In this document: piece after piece, positions 36,801 through 44,686 of the stretch
How the letters are laid out: each line of letters opens with the position of its first letter
Position numbering within the stretch: the first letter of the stretch is position 1
Assembly (NCBI GenBank): GCA_029252405.1
Contig: JAQXBM010000021.1
Span: 40,777-104,776 of the forward strand
Reading direction: 5' to 3'
DNA: 64,000 nucleotides
DNA from: Crocinitomicaceae bacterium
GTDB taxonomy: Bacteria > Bacteroidota > Bacteroidia > Flavobacteriales_D > Crocinitomicaceae
Notes under the pieces: generated by a model
Databases searched by the model: none
The model's input: only the letters and a program-made list of their open reading frames with translations
What the model was told of the DNA's origin: nothing
Translations under genes and position numbers: made by a program

Positions 36801-37304
36801 TAAATCTTCAGCTATTTCCTTCAGCAATGCAGGGTTACTTCCACGAAGGTTCAAGTTCATGATCGGCATCTGCGATGGATCGAGCTCAAAAATATTCGGC
36901 TCCACAGGTAATTGTGGGAAATCAGATTTCGTTCTGGCGTCATCCACGGCGTCTTTCACCTTTTGTAAGGCTTTATCAACGCTCATTTTGAAGTCAAACT
37001 TGACACGAATCGTTGTATAACCATGAACAGAATTCGTATTGATTTCGTCCACTAGTTTGATTCCGCCAATTTCCTTTTCAACAGATTTCGCGATTTTCTC
37101 TGACATGTAGTTCGGAGAAGATCCAGGTTTTGCAATACCAACGTAAATTTCTGGAATCTGTAGTTCCGGGAAATTCTCTTTCGGCATCGATTGATATGCG
37201 CCAATTCCACCTAAAATGATGATGGCAGCAATGAGGAATACGGTTTTTCTATTTCTAACGGCTAGCGTTGAAAGTCCGAATCCTTTAGATTTCTTTTCTT
37301 CCAT
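33843..37304 (-). CDS. RND-family efflux transporter, inner-membrane permease
   Basis: This 1153-residue AcrB-like pump is a little longer than usual (about 1040). There are twelve transmembrane helices and two large periplasmic loops. The opening LSTLAVRNRKTVFLIAAIII and the GSSPNYMSEKIAKSVEKEI porter segment are typical. The helix-4 motif reads LGMLVDNGIVTVEN, so the Asp-Asp proton pair is Asp-Asn. The helix-10 Lys is replaced (GVVVNNAIVLIDY). Both are seen in other RND branches, so the relay differs from AcrB. With the MFP and TolC genes upstream it forms a complete tripartite pump. The substrate is unknown. Confidence 0.93.
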   Translation of the reverse strand: MEEKKSKGFGLSTLAVRNRKTVFLIAAIIILGGIGAYQSMPKENFPELQIPEIYVGIAKPGSSPNYMSEKIAKSVEKEIGGIKLVDEINTNSVHGYTTIRVKFDFKMSVDKALQKVKDAVDDARTKSDFPQLPVEPNIFELDPSQMPIMNLNLRGSNPALLKEIAEDLEDRIEDLQEISEVDIRGVQEQEMRVEVDPIRAQAVNVTIDDIQNAISAEHQTISGGEVLMDGIRKTIRIEGEFQDAEELGRIIVKQDDFLPVKLEDVADVAFGNGDTTSYAREFGDPVVMLDVKKQGGENLLDASDKITEIIEEAKKDGTIPSSVTLSKTNDQSNNTRDMVSNLLNSIIFGIILVVGVLLFFLGLRNALFVGVAIPLSMLMSFFILNTMGVTLNVMVLFSLVLALGMLVDNGIVTVENIYRHMAEGKTPTKAVIAGVGEIAMPIIASTATTLAAFIPLALWPGIMGEFMKYLPITLIIVLGSSLFVALVINPVLAAVYMRVTDNKPKKKRVIRNAAIAIGIGIVIAILGGLSFGNFLIIFGLISLLNLFVLYPATLRFQNGFLPRLDRGYERFLKYALNGRRPGWFLLGTFGLLVFSIILMSVVPPKIDFFPVNEPNYTNIFISHPIGTDITVTNETALKVEKKLNVILDEYMQDSLVEDDKRFIQSIIAQVGEGTSDPAQGVTMGNTPHKARVTVNFIESQHRKGVSTIDVLKKIQTELKDQFTADIEITAAKDAAGPPQGAAVSIDVTGKGDYRELIFEAQKIKAYLDSTDVEGVEQLKLNVEANRPEIPITVDRDQVRKLNASTMQVGMAIRKALLGQDVTTYTKGEESYDIVVKFNKSNRESLDALLDQRLIFRNNKGKLLNIPVRSVIESADESASYTAVVRKDQVPLVQITSNVTEGSNPTQVVDSLRAKMKVFEEKGRVGTGFNYKFSGQQEEQAKEMAFLSKALLIAVFLILLIIVAQFNSYSMPSIIMITVLLSLIGVLLGLVISRQNFVIMMTMIGIISLAGVVVNNAIVLIDYTNLIRKRRREELGLGEYDILPYPEIVKAAVEGGKTRLRPVLLTAITTILGLIPLAIGFNIDFFSFLSTYDAKIYFGGDNNMFFAPMSWAIIYGLTFATFLTLVIIPSLYLLMHRLKVWLYRITNSKMRSNI

Positions 37305-37325
37305 AATAGTTGTTTATGAAAATGA

Positions 37326-38456
37326 TTATTGTGCTCGAACTGTTCCTTCGTTCGAAATACCTCTTGCTCCTTCAACGACAACCAGGGCGCCAGCACTCAA
37401 TTCACTGTGCGTTTGGATCAATGCCTCACCTTCGAATCGCTCAATGATGACAACATTCATTTGGTAAACAGTGTACGTGTTAGCACCCTTATCTGCTTTC
37501 TTTTTCGTTGATTTCTTACCTGATGATTTTTTATCCGCTTTATCATCAGACTCAGGTACTCTTGCAACAAAGATGAAGTCGTTGTTGTTCTGATCTTTCA
37601 AAATACTCTTTGATGGAATCACCATTCCATTCTCAACGTTCATATCGGTGATACTCACCTCCGCTAACATATTTGGGAGCAAAGTCTTATTGTTTGGAAT
37701 ATTTGCCATAACACGGAACGTTCTGTTTGTTGGTTCAATGTAGTTTCCAACGTTGCTCACTTTGAGTTCCAACACGGTATCAGAATAGTTTGGAAAAGAA
37801 ACACTGATTGGTGTTCCAACTTTCACATTCGAAAAGTGCTTTTCAGAAATAGTAGAAACGATGTCTACGCTTGTGTTGTTGACCAATCGAACGATTGGAG
37901 ACGAAGGACCGGCCATTTGACCTTTCTTTGCGAATACTTGGTCAACTACTCCGGTAAACGGAGCGCGAATTGTTGCTTTTCCTCTTTGCGTATTCAGCGA
38001 GCGCATGCTAGCTTTCAATGAATTCACTTGGTTTTTAGCTGTTTCCAAGTCGAACTCTGAACCTACACCACGTTTTTGCAACTCAAGCTGCTTGTCCAAC
38101 ATGTATTGAGCGTACTCCAATTGAGTATTCAATTCTTGCACGTTTGAAGATAAAATTGAGGCATCCACCATTGCGATGACAGCTCCTTTACGAACCGTTT
38201 GTCCCTCTTTCACGTTGATGCGAGTGATCAATCCACCCATTTCTGCACTCAAAGTGATGTCTTCGTCAGTTTCCACATTCCCCTGAACACGAATCTCGTG
38301 TGTGAATGATTTCATTCGTACTGTGTCGAGCGTCACCATTGGGTCCAGTTTTACTTCTTCCTTTGGCGAATCTTCCATGCTTGCGTCACCTCCACAGGAA
38401 GCTAATACAAGTGCTCCAAATAGAGCGATGAGTAATCCGATGATACTTGTTTTCAT
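37326..38456 (-). CDS. RND efflux periplasmic adaptor (MFP/HlyD family) lipoprotein
   Basis: This 376-residue protein has a lipobox at LASC (Cys 20), so it is anchored by lipid. The domain order is normal: barrel-sandwich hybrid strands (ITRINVKEGQTVRKGAVIA, about 93-111), an alpha-hairpin (about 115-160, VQELNTQLEYAQYML), ATIRAPFTGVVDQVFA, then beta-barrel and membrane-proximal domains. An unusual Lys-rich insert (KSSGKKSTKKKADKG, about 308-322) breaks the C-terminal domain. It links the RND pump to the TolC-type channel. It is 21 bp from the permease gene. Confidence 0.92.
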   Translation of the reverse strand: MKTSIIGLLIALFGALVLASCGGDASMEDSPKEEVKLDPMVTLDTVRMKSFTHEIRVQGNVETDEDITLSAEMGGLITRINVKEGQTVRKGAVIAMVDASILSSNVQELNTQLEYAQYMLDKQLELQKRGVGSEFDLETAKNQVNSLKASMRSLNTQRGKATIRAPFTGVVDQVFAKKGQMAGPSSPIVRLVNNTSVDIVSTISEKHFSNVKVGTPISVSFPNYSDTVLELKVSNVGNYIEPTNRTFRVMANIPNNKTLLPNMLAEVSITDMNVENGMVIPSKSILKDQNNNDFIFVARVPESDDKADKKSSGKKSTKKKADKGANTYTVYQMNVVIIERFEGEALIQTHSELSAGALVVVEGARGISNEGTVRAQ

Positions 38457-38465
38457 GTTGTTGTC

Positions 38466-39794
38466 TTATTCGTTTGGTAATATGTTGTTGTAAATTTTAT
38501 CTAAAGAAAGTTGCGCTTGGAACAGTTCGATTAGCGTTCCCGTGTATTGCGCTTGTGCCATAATCAATTGGTTGTATTGTTGAGTAACAATGATGCTGTT
38601 TCCGTTCCCAACTTCCTCTTTGGTGATGGCATTTTCGTAAAGTGATCGTGCTAAAGCGACGTTGGCTTTTTGCATTTCATTTTGACTGCGAGCTCCTTCT
38701 AAATTGTTTTGAGCTTGATCAACTTGGAACTTGAGCGTTTGCTCCATTTGCTCCAATTTATTCTGATCATTCATCAATGTGATGCGCGATTGTGCAGTCA
38801 CAGCTTTTCTCGTAAGTCCTGAGAAAATTGGAACATTCAATTGAAGTCCCCAAAGCGTTTGAGGGTACCATTTTTCATTTGCGAAGAAATTAAATTCATT
38901 TCTGAACGCGTTGTAAGTCTGTTGGAAAAAGGCAGATAAGGTCGGTAAATTCTGGAAACGATTGTTTTGAATGTTCAATTCCGAAAGCGTCACTTGTTTC
39001 TCAAGCAAACTGTACGTTAAATTACTTTGAATGGATCCATTGCTTAGAGAAGGTTGAGCGATTAGTTGATCAGGATTTTCTGTAATCTCCAGGTTTTGTT
39101 CGATTGGATAACCCATCGCGTACTTAAGAACACTCAAGGCATTTTTATACTGAAGTTCAGCTGCCAATTGAGAGTTTTTAGCCGTAAGCAAAGAGTACTT
39201 CAACTGATCAAAATCTTCTTGTTTCATCAATCCAAGCTCAAGGTAATTCTCTTGCTTGTCGATTAATTGCTCCGTGATCAACACCATGGAATCAACAAAG
39301 GCGATGTTTTCCTTTGCTACCGATGTGAGCTGGTAGGCTTGAATAACGTTGAATAAAACATCCTCTTTCGTGATGTTCGAAGCTGTTTCTTGAAACTTCG
39401 TAAGGTAGTTCGCCGCCTTCAATCCAATAATGTATGAACCGTTGAATAGCAACTGGCTTGCTTGTAAGGTTCCCGCTGACGAGTATTTCGTTCCAGCAAC
39501 GAATTCAATTGTTGAACCTTCAGGAGCACTCGGATTGATAAACGAAGCATCTACAACCTGTACTGGTAAGTTGATAAAGTTACTGAATGACCCTTGGAAA
39601 TCTACCTGAGGCAATCCCATTCCACGAATTTCGATGTACCGCTGATACGCATACTCGTTGTCGTTTTCAGCATTCTTCACTGAAAGATTGTTGTCCAGCG
39701 CGTAAATTTTCGCGTCTGCCAGCGTGAAGGCACTTTGCGTCCATCCATTCGCTGCGAGCATCACAAAGGCGCTCATTATTAGTGACTTATTCAT
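38466..39794 (-). CDS. TolC-family outer membrane channel
   Basis: This protein of 442 residues has a signal peptide (cleavage near NGWTQ). The OEP fold is a repeated pattern of long coiled-coil helices and short beta strands in two halves (about 20-220 and 240-440). FTLADAKIYALDNNLSVKNA opens the first half and LWGLQLNVPIFSGLTRKA the second. It forms the outer-membrane exit of the tripartite pump. The ATG at 39794 was preferred to the one at 39803. Either way it overlaps the regulator gene by a few bases. Confidence 0.92.
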   Translation of the reverse strand: MNKSLIMSAFVMLAANGWTQSAFTLADAKIYALDNNLSVKNAENDNEYAYQRYIEIRGMGLPQVDFQGSFSNFINLPVQVVDASFINPSAPEGSTIEFVAGTKYSSAGTLQASQLLFNGSYIIGLKAANYLTKFQETASNITKEDVLFNVIQAYQLTSVAKENIAFVDSMVLITEQLIDKQENYLELGLMKQEDFDQLKYSLLTAKNSQLAAELQYKNALSVLKYAMGYPIEQNLEITENPDQLIAQPSLSNGSIQSNLTYSLLEKQVTLSELNIQNNRFQNLPTLSAFFQQTYNAFRNEFNFFANEKWYPQTLWGLQLNVPIFSGLTRKAVTAQSRITLMNDQNKLEQMEQTLKFQVDQAQNNLEGARSQNEMQKANVALARSLYENAITKEEVGNGNSIIVTQQYNQLIMAQAQYTGTLIELFQAQLSLDKIYNNILPNE

Positions 39795-40404
39795 TGATCT
39801 CACGATTAAAGTGTTCTTTTAAATAGTTGATTCCGTTGTCGTTGGCCAAACCACGGATGTGGAAACGCAAGACTTCGGTTAGGATTTCCTCTGTTTTGAA
39901 TTCCGGATAAGGGTATACTTCTCCATCCATGATATTGTCCATTCCAGATACGTAATACCTTGAAATGATTTCAGGATTCAGATTATCTCTGTAGAGATTT
40001 TCTTCTTTTCCTCTGATGATGTTGTCACGAATGTTGTTCAGCACGAATTCCCATTTGTGATCATGCATGTGCTTCCATGCAACAGGGTAGTGCTTTTTCA
40101 GATCAAAGAAAACCGAAGGATTCATGTTGGCAAATTGCTCAATTACAAATCTGCTGATGTTCACCAACTCGTCGATCGCATTTGTGGCTCCAGTAGTACA
40201 TGTTTCACAAATCTGTTTGTCCATTTCCAGTTTGAACTGAATGATGGAAAGCACCAAATCGTTCTTATCCTCGAAGTATTTATAGATCGTTTTTTTCGAA
40301 ACGCCAATTTCTCGGCAGAGGTCATCCATCGTCACACTCTTCAGTCCGTACTTCATAAATACGATACTGGAGCGCTCTAATAGTTCCATTTTTTTCTGAT
40401 CCAT
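39787..40404 (-). CDS. TetR/AcrR-family transcriptional regulator
   Basis: This 205-residue protein has an N-terminal helix-turn-helix (about 14-52: GLKSVTMDDLCREIGVSKKT then IYKYFEDKNDLV). A helical ligand domain follows. It is the first gene of the efflux operon and probably represses it by binding the palindrome at 40434-40461. The likely transcription start falls at about 40403, so translation may begin at the ATG at 40389 (MELLERSS) or the message may be leaderless. Confidence 0.92.
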   Translation of the reverse strand: MDQKKMELLERSSIVFMKYGLKSVTMDDLCREIGVSKKTIYKYFEDKNDLVLSIIQFKLEMDKQICETCTTGATNAIDELVNISRFVIEQFANMNPSVFFDLKKHYPVAWKHMHDHKWEFVLNNIRDNIIRGKEENLYRDNLNPEIISRYYVSGMDNIMDGEVYPYPEFKTEEILTEVLRFHIRGLANDNGINYLKEHFNREINE

Positions 40405-40408
40405 GGGG

Positions 40409-40438
40409 CAAATATATGTATTAAAGTGATTAAGGAAA
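40409..40438 (-). promoter_or_regulatory. Promoter of the TetR-efflux operon
   Basis: On the minus strand a TTTC (-33-like, 40438-40435) and a perfect -7 box TATATTTG (40416-40409) are 18 bp apart. The -33 element lies inside the left arm of the palindromic operator. Confidence 0.65.
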
Positions 40439-40461
40439 CTATTTACCTGTAAAAAGTTTCC
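40434..40461. promoter_or_regulatory. Palindromic operator, probably bound by the TetR-family regulator
   Basis: The arms GGAAACTATTTAC and GTAAAAAGTTTCC around a CT centre form a 28-bp palindrome with a single mismatched pair. Size, symmetry and position (over the -33 element of the regulator promoter) are typical of TetR-type autoregulation. Confidence 0.8.
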
Positions 40462-40518
40462 GTTTTTATTTAAGTGGTTTCAAATGCTGTTGAATGATCA
40501 AACTCAGGTTTTTAAAGT

Positions 40519-40526
40519 TATTTTTG
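40519..40526 (+). promoter_or_regulatory. Promoter -7 box TATTTTTG for the RNase H gene
   Basis: The TAnnTTTG match lies 15 bp before the ATG at 40541 and downstream of the in-frame ATG at 40484, supporting 40541 as the start. Confidence 0.45.
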
Positions 40527-40540
40527 TCAAAAGTCGAAGA

Positions 40541-41359
40541 ATGGCTAAGAAGTACTACGTAGTTTGGAAGGGGAAACGCACTGGCGTTTTTGAGTCTTGG
40601 GATCAGGTGAAAACCTTGATTCAAGGTGTTTCGGGTGCAAAGTATAAGTCTTTCCCTAGCCGTCAACAGGCTGAGTCAGCATTCAAGAATCCAGAGTCGG
40701 TTGTATCGACACCTAAAAAGAAGAAAGCAAGGTACTATGTGATCTGGGATGGAGAAAATTCTGGAATCTACACAGATTGGGCTGTGGCCCAAAAGAAGTT
40801 GAAAGGAATTTCTAGAGATCATTTTAAGACCTTTGGGAGCCAAGTATTGGCTGAGAAAGCGCTTTTGGAAGGTCCTGAAAATTATAAAGGAAAGGATTTT
40901 AGAAAAACACAAGATTTAAGTCGAGCTGAGATTGAAAAGATTGGTGATCCTGTTGAGATGAGCCTAGCGGTAGATGCTGCCTGTAATGAAATGACAGGAA
41001 TCATGGAGTATCAGGGCATGTGGACATTTGATCCTGAAAATCCTGTTTTTAGAAAAGGGCCGTACAATGGTGGAACGAATAACATCGGGGAATTTTTAGC
41101 ACTCGTGCATGCGCTTGCACTGTTTCAGAATGAGAAAGACCCGAAATTCAAAAAGATGCCAATTTATTCCGATTCTCGAATTGCAATGGGATGGGTGAAA
41201 GCCGGAAAGTGCAGAACGAAGGCGAAGCCAGGTCGTGAAGTGAAAGAACTAATTCTTCGTGCAGAAAAATGGTTAGCGACGAATAAATTCAAGAACCCTA
41301 TTTGGAAATGGGAAACGAAAGTATGGGGTGAAATTCCAGCTGATTTTGGAAGAAAGTAA
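40541..41359 (+). CDS. Ribonuclease H with two viroplasmin-like RNA/DNA-hybrid-binding domains
   Basis: This protein of 272 residues carries two caulimovirus-viroplasmin-type domains in tandem: KKYYVVWKGKRTGVFESW (about 3-20) and ARYYVIWDGENSGIYTDW (about 63-80). An RNase H domain follows from about 130. Its acidic catalytic residues are the Asp of SLAVDAAC, the Glu of NIGEFLAL, the Asp of IYSDSR and the late Asp of IPADFG. It should degrade the RNA of RNA-DNA hybrids. Most RNase H1 proteins have a single hybrid-binding domain. The gene shares its upstream region with the TetR operon, and only 1 bp separates it from the convergent gene. Confidence 0.9.
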   Translation: MAKKYYVVWKGKRTGVFESWDQVKTLIQGVSGAKYKSFPSRQQAESAFKNPESVVSTPKKKKARYYVIWDGENSGIYTDWAVAQKKLKGISRDHFKTFGSQVLAEKALLEGPENYKGKDFRKTQDLSRAEIEKIGDPVEMSLAVDAACNEMTGIMEYQGMWTFDPENPVFRKGPYNGGTNNIGEFLALVHALALFQNEKDPKFKKMPIYSDSRIAMGWVKAGKCRTKAKPGREVKELILRAEKWLATNKFKNPIWKWETKVWGEIPADFGRK

Positions 41360-41360
41360 A

Positions 41361-42074
41361 TTACGCCTGCTTACTCAAACTTCCTTCAGTCAAAGCCAAA
41401 CATGCCTTCATGAAGGTATAAATGACCGGATGTGGCAATTCACGTGTCGATGAAATCTGTGGACAGAAGCTGCACGCCACAAAGAACGAGTGATTTTTTA
41501 AACTGATAATCTCAGGATCTTCAAATTGGTTGTAGGCCTCGATGTCCAATACATCATCTTCTAAGGTTTGAATCAATTTAGGGTAAAGCGAGTAGCGACT
41601 CGAAGTCAATTCCAGTTTCGAGTGATTTTCATACAATGTTATGAATGACTTCGAATGTGGCGCCACGGTGATTTTTTCAAATTGTTGACCTTCCACTAAA
41701 TTATCTGAAACCAATTTTTCATTCGATTGATTGAGCTGATAGGTGTTTACCAGGGCGTCAATAAATGTTCGGTAACCTTCTCCTGTAATTAATACGGGAA
41801 TGGGACGACTGATAATTTCACGAAGAATTCCGTGAAGGAAGAATTCATTTCTGATGGGACCTGGAGCAATCCAAAATCCATCGTATTGATTGAACTGTTG
41901 TGCTTTAAATTCTAGGACTTCGTTTAGTTTGATCCAATAGTAACTAATCTCAACATCGAGGAAATTCGCCGCATGATCGATTGCTAGATTCGTAGCATGG
42001 TGAGAATTGTAGGTGAAGTTGTAATCACCTATGATCCCTATTTTCAAACTTTTTTGCATTTCAAATGCGCTCAT
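41361..42074 (-). CDS. CTP-synthase-C-terminal-like amidotransferase-fold protein without catalytic triad
   Basis: The 237 residues follow the class I glutamine amidotransferase fold of CTP synthase: KIGIIGDYNFTY (about 10-21), GFWIAPGPIRN (about 70-80) and PVLITGEGYRTF (near 100). The nucleophile position (TCGG in active enzymes) reads TGEG. The HPE triad motif reads FCPQ (Cys about 204), followed by the conserved PHPVIYTFMKA. It should not release ammonia from glutamine. I recall an annotated group of CTP-synthase-C-terminal-related (seleno)proteins with this layout. The ATG at 42059 is an alternative start. Confidence 0.7.
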   Translation of the reverse strand: MSAFEMQKSLKIGIIGDYNFTYNSHHATNLAIDHAANFLDVEISYYWIKLNEVLEFKAQQFNQYDGFWIAPGPIRNEFFLHGILREIISRPIPVLITGEGYRTFIDALVNTYQLNQSNEKLVSDNLVEGQQFEKITVAPHSKSFITLYENHSKLELTSSRYSLYPKLIQTLEDDVLDIEAYNQFEDPEIISLKNHSFFVACSFCPQISSTRELPHPVIYTFMKACLALTEGSLSKQA

Positions 42075-42104
42075 CCATTTAGATTGGATTTAAGAAGTTC
42101 TGTT

Positions 42105-42755
42105 CTATCGCTGGAACCATCCTGTGTAAACAGCGTCGTTAATCAAAAACGAATCAACGTGTGCTACAGGCGGCATTAGTAATAAGCTATCAGGATTCAA
42201 GCTGTAAACATAACAGTCGAACGAGCAGATAAATTTAGAGTAATCACCAGTTGCATCTGATTCTAGTTGAATTCCAGTGAAGCTTGATGTTGCTCCAGCG
42301 TAATTACTTGTTTCGCTACTTCTCCATTCACGATTGGTTGCATCCGTATACACTACTTCAAAACCAGCAGCTCCTGCATTCGAGTACGCTGGGTTATCGT
42401 TCGCTGGGAAAAATGGTTCAAATAAAGCAAGCGGTGGATCACTAGCAACCCCAGAATCGAAGTTCACGCTACCCAATCCAACAGCAACTGATTGCGTTTG
42501 AGATGCTGATTGCATTTCAGAGTAATAAACTGCAGTTGAGTTTCCTCCTGGCGGTTGAATCACCTTTACTTTGTACGAGGTGTTTTCATAACCCAATACA
42601 TTCGTTGTGAATTCCGTTTGCGTGTTGTTGACAACACCAGAGAAATTTGCTGATAAATCGGCCATTGGGGTCGGTGGAGGAATAACCTCATGCTTAATAC
42701 ACGACGATAATACGAATCCAAATCCGATGAGTGCTATAAAACCTTTTTTAATCAT
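42105..42755 (-). CDS. Lipoprotein, unknown function
   Basis: This 216-residue protein has a lipoprotein signal (lipobox LSSC, Cys about 19). The mature protein is beta-rich. It is mainly Ser/Thr/Asn/Pro-containing with a Tyr-rich middle, and has no family I recognise. It is probably in the outer membrane. It follows the CTP-synthase-like gene in reverse order with a 30-bp gap, so the two may share a transcript. Confidence 0.65.
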   Translation of the reverse strand: MIKKGFIALIGFGFVLSSCIKHEVIPPPTPMADLSANFSGVVNNTQTEFTTNVLGYENTSYKVKVIQPPGGNSTAVYYSEMQSASQTQSVAVGLGSVNFDSGVASDPPLALFEPFFPANDNPAYSNAGAAGFEVVYTDATNREWRSSETSNYAGATSSFTGIQLESDATGDYSKFICSFDCYVYSLNPDSLLLMPPVAHVDSFLINDAVYTGWFQR

Positions 42756-42884
42756 AATAGTTGCAGTTTAGTCGATTTGTCTGTCTGATATTGACTAGCT
42801 AAATAAATCGCTGTCTACTAAATTACGAAAATTTCTAATAAAGGTTGCGTATTTGTGAGGTTCGATACACTAATTCGCCTCACT

Positions 42885-43205
42885 TTAAGCTCTGATCTGC
42901 GTAATTTGATTCTCTTTTATGATTGGTCGGATGTCAATTGTCGTGTTTTGAACCGATCCGAAATCAGCGTAATAGAGTTGTTCGTATTGATCAACTTGCT
43001 CCGATTTTAAGTAAGTGTCGACGCTAAATGATTCGTTTTGCTTTCTCAATTGATTCAAAACCATGTTTAATTGTGTTTGCGTGATCAATAATTCTGTTTC
43101 ATACGATAGTTTCCCTCTGGAAATGCTTCCTTTTACCAATACCTCAGGGTCATTGGAAGTAAATACTAGTGAGGAAATTGCGATATTGTTTTGTGCCTTA
43201 TTCAT
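42885..43205 (-). CDS. Small cytoplasmic protein, unknown function
   Basis: This 106-residue protein has no signal peptide. Its beginning is beta-type (ISSLVFTSNDPEVLVKGSIS), then comes a helical stretch and a hydrophilic acidic second half with several Gln and Tyr. I recognise no family. It is divergent from the aminopeptidase gene and separated from the lipoprotein gene by 129 bp. Confidence 0.55.
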   Translation of the reverse strand: MNKAQNNIAISSLVFTSNDPEVLVKGSISRGKLSYETELLITQTQLNMVLNQLRKQNESFSVDTYLKSEQVDQYEQLYYADFGSVQNTTIDIRPIIKENQITQIRA

Positions 43206-43342
43206 ATCATTTCGTTTTTGTTAAGTCAAAGATGCGATAGTAGAACGTAAACAATTTACGATCAATAAAAAGCGTGAATATTTTTTCATTTTAAAAGCAA
43301 ATCCTTCGGAAAAATGTACTTTCATGTTTTAAATAAATCAAG

Positions 43343-44635
43343 ATGAAATACGATCGAATTAAGAAGGAACTTTTTGTAGCGAATCGCGCGAACTTTGTAA
43401 AGCGAATGGATAAAAATGCGCTGGCCGTATTCAATTCCAATGATATTTTTCCAATCAGCGCAGACAGCACGATGCCCTTTGAGCAACACAGGGATATTTT
43501 TCACTTGTCTGGAGTCGATCAAGAGGAAAGCATTTTGGTTATTTCTCCAAATGCAAAGAATGAAGCGCACCGTGAAGTACTGTTTTTAAAGGAAACGAAC
43601 GAGCATATTGCCGTTTGGGAGGGTGAAAAATTGACAAAAGAGGCGGCATTTGAAGTTTCTGGAATCAAGACAGTTTATTGGCTCGATCAATTCGATACGA
43701 TTTTCAAGCAAATGATGGTTGAGGTCGATTCAATCTACCTGAACACAAACGAGCACTTGCGTGCAAGCACGATTGTTCAAACACGTGATGATCGTTTCAA
43801 TATCAAAGTAAAACAAGACTACCCAGCACATCAAGTATTCCGCAGCGCACCAATCATGCACAGTATTCGTGCCGTCAAGCACGCAATCGAATTGGATTTG
43901 ATGCAGCATGCCTGTAACATCACCAGAAAAGGGATCGAGCGCCTATTGGGCTTCGTGAAACCTGGAGTATGGGAATATGACATCGAAGCGGAATTGATTC
44001 ACGAATTTATGATCAACCGATCGAAAGGATTTGCTTACACGCCAATCGTGGCATCTGGACCAAACGCTTGCGTCTTACATTATATTGAGAACAATCAGCA
44101 ATGTAAAGATGGCGACGTTATTTTGTTAGATGTTGGCGCCGAATACGCGAACTACGCATCTGATTTATCTCGTTCGATTCCAGTTAATGGACGATTCACA
44201 GACCGTCAACGAGCAGTTTACAATGCTGTTCTTCACGTGAAGAAAGAAGCTGAGAAAATGTTGGTTCCGGGAACGTTGATTCCAGAATACCACAAAGAAG
44301 TCGGTTTAATCATGGAAGCAGAGTTGGTGAAATTAGGATTGATTGATGCAACAGATATCAAAAATCAAGATCCAAAATGGCCAGCATACAAAAAGTACTT
44401 CATGCACGGAACATCGCACTTTATTGGTTTGGATACCCACGATTTGGGTCACTACAATGAGCCAATTGAAGCGGGTATGGTGTTTACATGTGAGCCTGGG
44501 ATTTACATTCCGAAAGAGGGATTGGGAATTCGCTTGGAAGATGATTTGGTGGTACAAGAATCCGGTGCTCCATTGAATTTTATGGGTGATATTCCGATCG
44601 AAGCGGACCACATTGAAACATTGATGAACTCGTAA
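43343..44635 (+). CDS. pepP: Aminopeptidase P family protein (Xaa-Pro aminopeptidase)
   Basis: This 430-residue metalloprotease has an AMP-N N-terminal domain (about 1-135: ANRANFVKRMDKNALAVF) and a pita-bread catalytic domain. The dinuclear metal ligands are visible: Asp in ILLDVGAEYANYASDLSRS (two Asp), His in THDLGHY, Glu in TCEPGIYIP and Glu in GIRLEDDL. The MHGTSHFIGLDTH motif is typical. It removes N-terminal residues before proline in the cytoplasm. A UUCG-loop terminator follows. Confidence 0.93.
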   Translation: MKYDRIKKELFVANRANFVKRMDKNALAVFNSNDIFPISADSTMPFEQHRDIFHLSGVDQEESILVISPNAKNEAHREVLFLKETNEHIAVWEGEKLTKEAAFEVSGIKTVYWLDQFDTIFKQMMVEVDSIYLNTNEHLRASTIVQTRDDRFNIKVKQDYPAHQVFRSAPIMHSIRAVKHAIELDLMQHACNITRKGIERLLGFVKPGVWEYDIEAELIHEFMINRSKGFAYTPIVASGPNACVLHYIENNQQCKDGDVILLDVGAEYANYASDLSRSIPVNGRFTDRQRAVYNAVLHVKKEAEKMLVPGTLIPEYHKEVGLIMEAELVKLGLIDATDIKNQDPKWPAYKKYFMHGTSHFIGLDTHDLGHYNEPIEAGMVFTCEPGIYIPKEGLGIRLEDDLVVQESGAPLNFMGDIPIEADHIETLMNS

Positions 44636-44654
44636 GAAATATTCAGAATTAATT

Positions 44655-44678
44655 AAGGAGGCTTCGGTCTCCTTTTTT
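44655..44678 (+). terminator. Rho-independent terminator with UUCG loop
   Basis: The stem AAGGAGGC and GTCTCCTT closes on a TTCG tetraloop with one G-T pair, followed by a T-run (to 44678). It lies 20 bp after the aminopeptidase stop and overlaps the leader of the next gene. Confidence 0.88.
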
Positions 44679-44686
44679 GTGATACC

